Shown: piece by piece, positions 53,320 through 64,000 of the stretch | Numbering within the stretch: the stretch's first letter is position 1 | Layout of the letters: each line of letters begins with the position of its first letter | NCBI RefSeq assembly: GCF_022201045.2 | Contig: NC_068558.1 | Coordinates: 33,747,501-33,811,500, forward strand | From: Citrus sinensis | Taxonomy: Eukaryota > Streptophyta > Magnoliopsida > Sapindales > Rutaceae | Direction: 5' to 3' | DNA length: 64,000 bases | Program-made: the position numbers and the translations under genes | Notes under the pieces: model-generated | Told to the model about the DNA's origin: nothing | The model's input: the letters and a program-made list of their open reading frames with translations, nothing else | Databases searched by the model: none

Positions 53320-53434
53320 GACCTGTGAAGATTATGTTAGCCAAGGTGCCGCAGATTCTGGAATCAAAATAGTTGGTGCCAGTGGAGGCGGTAGTCCAGA
53401 GCTTTCATATTTATCAAGGTTGTCATCTTGTTAA

Positions 53435-55095
53435 TGGATGTTTTCGTATGTCTTCCAATAGGGTACTATAATAAAATGGTCAGAGTGACCACTGATTCAT
53501 GATCTATGTTCATGATATTTCTCTATGAATGATGCCCAGAAAAATAATTATTAATAAGTTGGTCTTCGCAATTTGTTGCACAATCTTGAAAATTTCCCAT
53601 GTTCTACATCTACTTCTGGTTGGCTATTTAGTTATATATTAAGCTATTGTATAGATTAAATTTGCTATGCTTGTGTGCTGCAAATTGAAATTGAAACCTA
53701 TGAACTGAAGTTACGGCACTGCACATGATATCCATGTGCTAGTTGGGAGCCAAAACTGAAGTCAGCTGGTTGTTACGACAGAGTTTAGTTGAAAGTTTGG
53801 TATAAATAAATACAGGGATGGTTTCTTGTATCTGAAAATCAGTTCTTTAGACCTGTATTGAAAGATTAGATCGAGGGTGGTGAGCAGTAGTAGCTTCTTT
53901 GTAAGGTTATCTTTGAAGCATTAAGAGGGATTGGGATTGAGGGACTGTAGAAAAAAAATTGTAATTATGAAATAAAAATTAATAGTATAAAATAAAATTT
54001 ACAGTTGTTCAATTTTAATTTCAAACGTACCCTAAATCTTACCGTGCCGTATCTCAAGTGGTGAGTGAAATTTTCTTGGGAGTGTGAGCTCTTTCTGCTT
54101 TTCATGCGATCTATTCTTAATATTGTACTTTATATGAGAGAGGCGTATTATGCCAAGCCATGTGCCAGTTGATTAAATTATATGGTTATGCTATATTATA
54201 TTATATGTCACATACAGTAACTCTTGAGTTGTCACCTAAAATTAGAAAATTCAGTTGTCACTTAGAATTAAAAAGTTACAGCCTGTGAAACAATTAATTT
54301 ATTATAGAGGACAATTCATAGATTTACTATATGTAACATGGTTTAGTCCTAAATTATGACACTTAATACATTTATTTTGAAATGATTATAACATAAAAGG
54401 AATTAAAAAAATTAAAGACACCTGATATAATTTAATTTGGCAATCACAATTTGCATCAAATAAGCATAAATTAATTTCACAAGTTAGCCACTTCATTAAA
54501 CTTTCTTATTTAATGTCCTCAGGAATAATAATAATAATCCAGTTGGTTTGCAAGAACATTTATAATTTAGGAAAATATCTATCCCATTTTAGACGTCCTT
54601 CACTTGGGGAAAAAATAAAATAAAATAAAATTTCACCTTATAATAGGAAGCCAAAAAAAAAAGTTTATCAAATTTATGTGAATATAATTGTAAATATGTA
54701 TATTCTAGTGTTTATTATTTATGGAAAATATCCATCTCCTTCTCACTTTAAATAATAATAAAAAAAGAATCCTCAAAATTAAAAGAGAAATAGAAACAGA
54801 GAATTTTGTTTTTTAATTAAGTTTGTGTTACATAGTGTGAACCGGCCGCCATAATTTAGGTGGCACAATTGAAGTCAAGTTAGTTGTTTAAGTTTCTTCA
54901 CCTCTGTACAGAATTTTGAAGTTGCAATAAATTAAATTTCGTTTTTGAATTCATTTAAAGAAGATGAATGTTTTAATTTATTGTTTTGGAAGGGATTAAA
55001 ATTCTTTCCTCATATGCGATCTCTTAATCTTTTAAAGATATTGTATCACATTTTCTTTAATATTAATATATGATGAAGATTTATCTTTTATTTTT
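53435..55095. other. 3' UTR then AT-rich intergenic
   Basis: AATAAA at 53470 probably ends the endopeptidase transcript. Beyond, AT-rich sequence includes, at about 54590-54800, a diverged copy of the block at 41135-41290. No gene is supported. Confidence 0.45.
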
Positions 55096-55822
55096 GGGAA
55101 ATTATCACTGCACCACCTCTTTTTTACCTTATATTCATTCAACCACAAAAAAATTCTAACATGTTCTCTGCACCACTTTTTTTTTTTTAAATTTGTATCA
55201 ACTATCCACTTTTTAACTAACACCGTTAAATAATTTAAATGAAATGATAATTTTACCCTTAAATAAATTAAAAGACCATTTTATTTTACAAAAACTTTAA
55301 AAATAAAAAAATTATAATTATAAAAATACCCTTAAATTTAATAAAAATAAATCTCAAATAAAGGTGCCCAACTGATTTTTATTTAATTTAGATTTGCAAA
55401 ATTTTAATAATAATTTTTATTAAAAATTATAATTTTGCAAAATTTAAATAAAAATGACTGAATTTATTTATTAAAAAATAAATCCCAAAATTTTAATAAT
55501 TTAGGGAATTTTTATTAAATCCCAAAATTTTGTAATTATTTTTATAATTATAATTTTTTTTAGATTTTTATTAAAAATAAAAATTCTAATTTTGAGATTT
55601 TTTTTATTAAACTTTGGAGTATTTTTATAATTATAATTTTCTTGTTTTTTAATTTTTTTATAAAATAAAATAGTCTTTTAATTTATTTAGAGGTAAAGTT
55701 ATCATTTCATTTAAATTATTTTAACGGTGTTGGTTAAAAAGTAGCTAGTTGATATAAATAAATAAAAAAAAGTGGTGCAGAGAACATATTGGAAGTTTTT
55801 GGTGGTTAAATGAAAATTTCCC
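55096..55822. mobile_element. Mutator-like MITE, 727 bp, 9-bp target duplication
   Basis: Starts GGGAAATTATCACTG and ends with inverted AATTTCCC. TTCTCTGCACCACTTTTTTT near the left has its inverse near the right (AAAAGTGGTGCAGAGAA). The flanking 9-bp duplication is TTTATTTTT (55087-55095 and 55823-55831), low in complexity but exact. The interior is largely a long AT-rich inverted repeat. No coding sequence. Confidence 0.82.
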
Positions 55823-56206
55823 TTTATTTTTTAATTTATATATCCACCAATCACTTAATAAATTATAAGGTCAGGTTACCGGAGAATTCTAACCTGGAAG
55901 GGATTACCTTTTAGTGAATTATTTGCTTGGCAAACTCAACCCTGCAGGCTTCACTGATGCTGTATAAATTCCAAGACCAAAGGAGAGCCGGTTTTGCAAT
56001 CAAGCTGGACTTTGTGTGGCCGTAAGTGGGAGCTCTGTGTTCGCCAGAGTCATTAATAAATATATAATAACAGAGTTACAGCATGGAATCCTTTCTCGTG
56101 GAAGAGATGGTGCTTATTTAAGATTTAAATGCGTCAACGGCATGATTCAATACTAAGCGATCAAGATTCCCAGCTCATTGTAGATTTGATTTGCTGTTGA
56201 AAGAAT

Positions 56207-56213
56207 TATAAAA
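56207..56213 (+). promoter_or_regulatory. Likely TATA box of the intact reductase gene
   Basis: TATAAAA about 147 bases before the ATG at 56354. The implied 5' leader of roughly 110 bases has no ATG in a strong context. Inferred from position only. Confidence 0.45.
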
Positions 56214-56314
56214 TAATAGCTACTACGGTGATTGCATGTCCATCTTAAATTTTTTTAAAAAGAAAGACCAATTGCAAGTCTTCAAAAAAGTCTTCAATTT
56301 CATCCCATAAATAA

Positions 56315-58144
<1,830 letters not shown>

Positions 58145-58350
58145 AGAAGGATTTGTTTATTTGCATCATGTTTCTACCCTCGAGTCTTGTCCATTTATTT
58201 AATAAAATGGTTACCCTCGTGAATTGAGTGTAACTTTTATTATATTTGATAAACTCGATGTGGAGAGTGGTTGCTTGCTGGGTTGATAATGCTAAAAGTG
58301 CTGACCAATTTACTGCTAAGGGCGGTCTATATATATATATAGGGAGCTCT

Positions 58351-58460
58351 TATGTTACAATTAATGTAACATACACACTCAACAACAACCACACAAATGA
58401 TGGACCCACACAATTTGTGTGGTTGTTGTTGAGTGTGTATGTTACATTAATTGTAACATA
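58351..58460. repeat. Perfect 47-bp inverted repeat (hairpin), foldback MITE
   Basis: Arm 58351-58397 and arm 58414-58460 are exact reverse complements with a 16-base loop. TA-rich runs flank the hairpin on both sides (58328-58340 and about 58472-58483). It lies about 200 bp downstream of the reductase stop. No coding content. A transcript would fold into a perfect stem. Confidence 0.93.
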
Positions 58461-59109
58461 GCATTTGCCATATATATATATATGATTAGTTTAAGAGAGA
58501 TACTTAGGAAAATAAAAAATTAAAAAAAAATGAAAAACAATTTTTAGAGACTGTGGGCTTAGAATGTAAATTGAACTCAACCCATATATGGATGTGGTGG
58601 GCTAGGTTTGAATCCAAAACAAGCCCAATTCATTGGGTCGGCCCATTTTTGGTTTCTAACGTAACAATTTAATCAGACGTACCTACATAATACATCAAAT
58701 TATTATATTCAACTATTCTTCCGGGGAGTAAGTAGTTATGAAAAAAAAAAAAAAAAAAATGATACAGTAGCTCGCGTTGTCACCTCAAAAATTAGTAATT
58801 ACGGTAGAGTCATTAATGCTAATAGTATATTGGTGGATAATTATTTTTAATTAAGTAAATTAATATCTGGTTTAATTGTTTTCTTTGTCAACAATATGTT
58901 AATTTTTCCTTTATTTAAATGTTACTGTTAATTTTTCTTTGCATTTGAGTTACTTTTTAATTTTGTGGGATCGATATTGTTTTTATTTCAAAAACATAAT
59001 TTTTCCTATTATTAAAAAGGTTTTATTTAGAATTGGATTAATGAAATTCCTTAAATACTCTTCGAAATGCAATATTTTATCGAGTGATGATACATGCACA
59101 AATTTTTAT
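58461..59109. other. AT-rich intergenic, no gene seen
   Basis: Holds a poly(A) run at 58740-58759 and no supported gene. Confidence 0.45.
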
Positions 59110-59435
59110 ATAAATTTATCTTGTACAAATTGATTTAACATTAATTTATTAGTTGAATGAAAATACAAAATTATAAAAAGAGATCATGTGGGCCAAGAGA
59201 TATTAATTTAACTAATTTTATCATGTTACATCAGTTTGTACAAAATAAATTTGTATAAGAATTTGTCATGTCACTTTTGTATAAATTTATCTTGTACAAA
59301 CTGATTTAACATTAATTCATTAGTTGAATGAAAATACAAAATCATAAAAATAGATTAAGTGGGCCAAGAGATATTTAATTTAACTAATTTTATCATGCAA
59401 CATCAGTTTGTACAAAATAAATTTGTACAAGAGTT
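59110..59435. repeat. Two direct copies of a foldback repeat, about 150 bp each
   Basis: Units at about 59110-59260 and 59281-59435 share AAATTTATCTTGTACAAA, GTGGGCCAAGAGATAT and CATCAGTTTGTACAAAATAA in order, with few differences. Within each unit the two ends are roughly inverted (TTGTACAAA and TTTGTACAA), so this looks like a tandemly duplicated MITE. Confidence 0.75.
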
Positions 59436-59586
59436 TGTTGTTATATTATTACTCATTTCATTAACGTTATTAACAATATGATTTTAAATTGGTGTGAAGT
59501 AAAACATTAATTGAAAAAAATAACTGTTAAAATTCCTTGAAGGTGAAGTGATATATTCAGAGAACGTACACAACTTAAAGCATTTA

Positions 59587-60169
59587 GGATGCGCTTGACA
59601 CACTATATTGTATTATGTTGTATTGCATTACCACTATATTATAACAATGCTATACAATATTTGATGCTACACTGTACTGTATTGATTTTTTGGTGATTAA
59701 TTTAAATTACATATTATATTATATTAATATATTTAAATTGTATTAATATTTTATATTATACTAATTTATTTAAATTGTATTAATATTTTATATTATTATT
59801 AATTTTAAATGACTATTATTCATATTTATTCATATTTAAAATATTTATTATTAGTTATAATAAATTGTAAATTTATTAATAAATTATAATGTAAAAATTA
59901 AAATATAATATAATATTATTGAATAATAAATTATTTATTTATTAATTTATATTAATAATTATAATGTAAAAAATATTATATAATATCATATTAAATTAAA
60001 AAAACAATATTTATTTATTTATTTTTTATTATTATTATAAAGCAAAAGTCAAAAGTAAAAAAAAAAAAAAAGGCAAAGCTAATGCAGCTAAGCACGACTG
60101 TGAGGTTGGTATTGTTTTAATGTGAATAGTATTTTAATACCCCCATAATATAATGAAACAAACATGCCC
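59587..60169. mobile_element. Tourist/Harbinger-like MITE, 583 bp, TTA duplication
   Basis: Flanked by TTA at 59584-59586 and 60170-60172, the PIF/Harbinger target size. The ends (GGATGCGCTTGACAC... and the inverse of GGGCATGTTTGTTTC...) match at about 12 of 21 positions, mostly transitions, so it is old. AT-rich non-coding interior. Confidence 0.6.
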
Positions 60170-60221
60170 TTAGTTGTAAATCAACGAGTTGTAGTTACTC
60201 AATATTAACATAGCTGAAGGC

Positions 60222-60691
60222 ATGGGCGGACCAAATTAAGGTCTAAGAGGGGCTTCAGCCCCCCCTGAACTATTAAGTTTTCTTTTAAATGTACCTGAAT
60301 CCCTTTCTGAAAAAAATTAGATAAAACAATTTGGACACATTTTTCATATATTAAAAAACTTGTGGTTCAATGGTAAGAATGCTATTTAATGATGTTAAAA
60401 CTTTGGTTCAAATCCCATTAGCCACATTATTTTATTTTTTAAAATATTTTGTGGAAACCATTTCGAAAAATAATATTTTCATGCATTTAAATTACTACTT
60501 CAAAAAATGATATTTTCACGCATTTAAAAATAATAATTTATTACTATTATTATTTAGAATTTTAAAAAAAAGTAATAAAATTTGAGTTTATAAGACTTAA
60601 AATGTATTCGAGTGAACATTAAAAAAATATAAGTTAAATAAAATTTTTTGAACTAAGCCCCCCCTCATTTTAGTTTCTGGGTCCGCCACTG
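60222..60691. mobile_element. TIR element, about 470 bp, 9-bp duplication in a reductase exon
   Basis: The ends carry TGGGCGGACC and inverted GGTCCGCCAC, followed inwards by CAGCCCCCCC-type sequence at both sides. The 9-bp duplication GCTGAAGGC occurs at 60213-60221 and 60692-60700. That sequence belongs to the reductase exon, so the insertion site is clear. The 9-bp size suggests a Mutator-like element. No transposase. Confidence 0.72.
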
Positions 60692-61038
60692 GCTGAAGGC
60701 CACGAGAATGCTCTGGCATCCCTTGTGGAACTCTTTTTTTAAAAAAAAAAAAAATCATGCTACAAAAATCTAAAAACGCCAATACATTTCAAAACTAATA
60801 ATTCAAACATAAAAATTCAAATCCAATAAAGAAACAAGTTCACAAATAAAATAAATTTATAATCAAACTTTCAAGGAAAATGCTATTTACACACAAATGG
60901 TTGTACAACATTACAAAAAACAAAGATACGGTGCCGTTTAGAAGCCACTTAATTAAATAGGACCATATAAAAAAAAATCCAAATTAAATCCTTATCCATC
61001 TATTAAGAAGCTTAAACGAAATCAAGAATAACAACTAA

Positions 61039-61659
61039 GGTGGCGTTTGTTTTTTAACTTAATGACTTAAAGTGACTTAACTTAATTAATTAAGTTAATT
61101 AGAGGTGTTTGTTTTTATAACTTAATAAGACTTTTTTGATAATTTTGACTTAATAAAATAAGCTAATTTTTTTGGCTTTTTACTTAATGGAGAAATCTGA
61201 ATTAAGTCAATTACTTGCTAATGTCAAAAATATCCCTGCTTTATAATTTATTTTTCATGTCTATCCCAAAACTCACTCATAGACATTTACCTCACATAAA
61301 AATATCCATATTTTTTCTTTCTTATATTATATATACGATAAAATTTGAAATTTATGGTATTTTATATATTAAAATTTCAAAATAATTATTTATTCACTTG
61401 AATATAGTTTTACTTATAAATGTTAAAATAGTGTGGTATTTAATATATTATTTATTTGACATTCAAATTTAATAAGGATACAAATGTAAAAGTACATATT
61501 TTCAGCTTTTTAAGTTGAAAAAAAAAACAACTTAATACTTATTTTCCGAGATTCAGACGAAAAAACAAACATATTATTCAGATTCAGACATTCAGATCTA
61601 TTCAGAATTCAGACTAATTCATGTCTATTCAGATTTCAGATAAAAAAACAAACGCCACC
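61039..61659. mobile_element. TIR element, 621 bp, superfamily uncertain
   Basis: Ends GGTGGCGTTTGTTTTTT and the inverse AAAAAAACAAACGCCACC. Only a weak AA duplication is visible at the borders. AT-rich, with repeated ATTCAGA words near the right end and no coding sequence. Confidence 0.65.
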
Positions 61660-61768
61660 AAGTTTTTCAATTTCTACTTCTCATTTTCAATTATAATTCT
61701 TGAAAATAAAGTCAAATAAGCCCCGTACTCAAGTTAAGGTATTTTTAATGCTAAAGTCTAAACACAAA

Positions 61769-62612
61769 GGCCATGTTTAAATGCTAGGATTAAGTATGGG
61801 ATTGGACTAATTTTGGAATTAAATTTTTATCCCATATTTGACAAGCTTAGTTGGATTGGATTAAGGCGGACTAAATTTAAATTTAATCCTAAAATCATGG
61901 GATTAATAATCTTAATTTACACATGAGTTTAGTTGGAATAAGATTAAAGAAAAAAGTTGTCCATTTATGAGATTTTTATTTGTATCTTTTTTTTTATTTA
62001 CACCTAATATTGATTGATTGATTAATTTTTCTATTATGATTTACTTAAAATTTATTTTTATTTATTATCTATGAGCTAATTAAATTGGTACGTTTACTTC
62101 TTCTAACTCTTGAGATTAAATTTTCATTACTTGTACATTTAATAATTAATCGATAGAATCAAATGTTTAAGTATTTATTGTATTATCTGATTGTATTAAA
62201 TTTAATAATCACTAATATAATATTAAAAATGATCATGAAAATTACTAATGCCATTAATTAATTGATTTTATATAATATTTTAAAATATTTGATAAAAATT
62301 AATTAAATATTTAATTTGTTTATTATATCATGACTACCCAATAACTTATTTGTAATATATTTAATTTTCCTAGTAATTGCTTTTTAAATTTATTTTAATT
62401 ATGATTATAAAATTTCATGGATAATTGATATTTGTATTAAAATATCAACTTAAATACTATTTAATATTATTTAAATATAATTTAATATAATCTAATTTGA
62501 TATTGTACTAAACAAAAGACTATAAAATATAATCCAACTTAATTCAATTTAATTTAATCCAGTCAAATCTTAATAATTTAGTCTAATTCAATCTTAAGTG
62601 CTAAATATAACC
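61769..62612. mobile_element. Decayed MITE, about 844 bp
   Basis: GGCCATGTTTAAATGC...GGATTAAG at the left is answered by inverted ...CTTAAGTGCTAAATATAACC at the right, with flanking AAA on both sides. Similarity is moderate and the borders approximate. Confidence 0.5.
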
Positions 62613-62916
62613 AAATTATACAACAATCTTCAACTATTTATAAAGCCAAAAAAATCATTAGATTACATAGATTCTCAATAAAGTGTCTTTAGAGAAAGGC
62701 CATCAAGCCACCTTCCACGCTATAATTGTGTCAGCTACTACAAAATACAAATAAATATCTTCTGCTCCCAATTTCTGGATTTTAAATTTCAAAAATAATA
62801 TTCATATTCACGGCACATTCACGAGTCCAAACTGCCAGCCTGGGGTTGGAGATTTGATTGATCTTATAGATTAGTTTTACCCACTAATATTTAGTAAAAA
62901 GAATATAGTAGAGGTT

Positions 62917-63256
62917 TTTTTTTTGTGAATACTGATTACACATCAGATTACTGTATTACATAAATATTTACAACAACTGCTATTATAGCAGATATATTAC
63001 ACTGATATTTACAATCAGATATACATGATTGAGATTTACATTATTACATTGAATTCTGTAAAGTACATGCCTAGACAAATAACCTCTCACAAAAGAGAGA
63101 TGTCCATGCTCTACTCGCATTTCGTAAGGGAGAAGGATTTATACATATTAAGAACATTTAGCCCCCACAATACTTTTGTGGGGGCTTGAACCGCTGCCCT
63201 CACACGCTTGTGAGGGCAGCAGCCCACCACTTCGACCAAGGCCGCATCGTTATTTT
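62917..63256 (-). mobile_element. tRNA-derived SINE, about 340 bp, 16-bp target duplication
   Basis: On - the head carries an A box-like TGGTCGAAGTGG (about 63227-63238) and a B box GGTTCAAGCCC (about 63184-63194), the internal RNA polymerase III promoter of tRNA-related SINEs. The A-rich tail lies at 62917-62924 (T run on +). A perfect 16-bp duplication GAATATAGTAGAGGTT flanks it at 62901-62916 and 63257-63272. The head also has two short GC hairpins (63157-63186 and 63195-63223). Confidence 0.85.
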
Positions 63257-63499
63257 GAATATAGTAGAGGTTAATTACCGTAATGGGTTCTCCTCCGAGG
63301 CCTAATTTTGATTTTCAATTTTTTTTTATTTGGTCCCACTTAAGCGGCTTCTAACGTTACCGCATCGTTATTTTGTGTACAGTACTCAATTTTTAATATC
63401 CACAAATCATGAATTCACTTTTTAATTCTTTCATATGTACTAACATTCATACAAATATACATAATAAATTCATAATTTTGTCTAAGTTAATGAAAAATT

Positions 63500-63990
63500 T
63501 TAGGCCTGACTCTAAATATCTGTCGCACTAATAATGCGAAGTGGCCGACGTAAATTTAAAGCAGCTAGGACATAACTCATCGAAGATCCGATAATGTGTC
63601 TTTTTAACTTTATCATTTTTCTTCATTTCCATAACTTCTTATCCTATTACTTTAAAACAATTACTCCTTGAAATTTTCATTTATCTGATGAATTTTAGTA
63701 TTTTTACTTTTTTACTATTCATGGGTAAAGAAAAATAGTAATAAAAAAAACGGCGTCACTGGTTGGTTCAATACATAGAATGATGATCAATACAGCGAGG
63801 ATCAGATTGTATGACAAATTTTTATATTAAATATAATATATATGCTAACATTTATTATCTATGGAAAAATATCTTTCTCACTTGAGTATGTGACAAAATA
63901 AAAGAATATATAGATATAACATATATGCTAATATTTATCATTTATAGAAAAAATATCTAGCCATTTAGGACTTGGCCCACTAGAAAAGGA
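63500..63990. repeat. Degraded duplicated block, second copy
   Basis: Homologous to 40430-41240: GAAGTGGCCGAC at 63539, a reductase intron-1-like phrase at about 63630-63710, and the GCTAACATTTATTATC region at about 63844. Probably another remnant of a reductase 5' region at the edge of the window. Confidence 0.5.
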
Positions 63991-64000
63991 AAAAAAGAAA

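Larger units (their letters stand above)
59528..60735 (+). pseudogene. Alkenal/double-bond reductase relic 8 (exon 5), split by two MITEs
   Basis: Three pieces of reductase exon 5 lie in order: 59528-59586 (FLEGEVIYSENV then HNLKHL, resembling [12 protein letters not shown] joined to VHNL), 60173-60221 (ending ...IAEG) and 60692-60735 (AEGHENALASLVELF, matching [15 protein letters not shown]). Between them sit elements at 59587-60169 and 60222-60691. It lies 1.4 kb downstream of the intact gene in the same orientation. The upstream exons were not found. Confidence 0.75.

Noticed and set aside
53302..53358. Short intron at the GTAAGT in the endopeptidase last exon
   Set aside because: Although GTAAGT is a strong donor, the implied intron is about 57 nt or less, too short for typical plant introns, and the bases look coding.
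63157..63223. Possible functional tRNA gene or terminator hairpins
   Set aside because: The B box and hairpins belong to a SINE with target duplication. No complete tRNA cloverleaf with anticodon arm was found.

Overview
This is a nuclear segment of a flowering plant, almost certainly a dicot. It is AT-rich, its genes have short exons with GT-AG introns, and its families are plant ones: an NADP-dependent alkenal/double-bond reductase (DBR) cluster, cysteine-rich receptor-like kinases (CRKs) and a glutamyl endopeptidase. It is packed with Copia, Tat-type Gypsy, hAT, Mutator-like, Tourist-like and SINE elements. The gene mix would suit Citrus or another Sapindales genome, but I cannot fix the species from sequence alone.

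Layout. 1-7.5 kb: three broken DBR copies, two on + and one on -. 8.5-11.5 kb: CRK copy A on -, a pseudogene that has lost its extracellular domain. 11.6-16.2 kb: a Mutator-like MITE, AT-rich filler, and the start of the duplicated CRK 3' flank. 16.3-31.0 kb: a nested transposon stack. A 5'-truncated Copia element carries a 1.4-kb hAT element in its integrase and a complete 10.3-kb Tat-lineage Gypsy element in its reverse transcriptase. The Gypsy element is on - and has both LTRs, PBS, PPT, gag-pol with at least five lesions, a 121-bp tandem array, and an intact 677-codon antisense ORF. 31.0-31.4 kb: a LINE 3' fragment. 31.6-35.3 kb: CRK copy B on -, intact over seven exons (685 aa). 35.6-39.7 kb: two DBR fragments on + and one nearly intact DBR on - with a 2-nt frameshift in exon 1. 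40-49 kb: AT-rich intergenic DNA with an hAT element, a solo LTR and decayed DBR exon-1 relics. 49.5-53.3 kb: a glutamyl endopeptidase (CGEP-type) gene on + without a plastid transit peptide. 55.1-55.8 kb: a second Mutator-like MITE. 56.4-58.1 kb: the one fully intact DBR gene on +. 58.3-64 kb: a perfect 47-bp hairpin, a DBR exon-5 relic split by two MITEs, further MITEs, a SINE with a 16-bp target duplication, and a decayed repeat block.

The likely working genes are the DBR at 56.4 kb (NADPH reduction of reactive alpha,beta-unsaturated carbonyls), the CRK at 31.6-35.3 kb (plasma-membrane stress/defence receptor kinase) and the endopeptidase. The rest records local tandem duplication, inactivation and transposon invasion. 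Exon borders were placed by reading splice sites and comparing copies within the window. No database search was possible.
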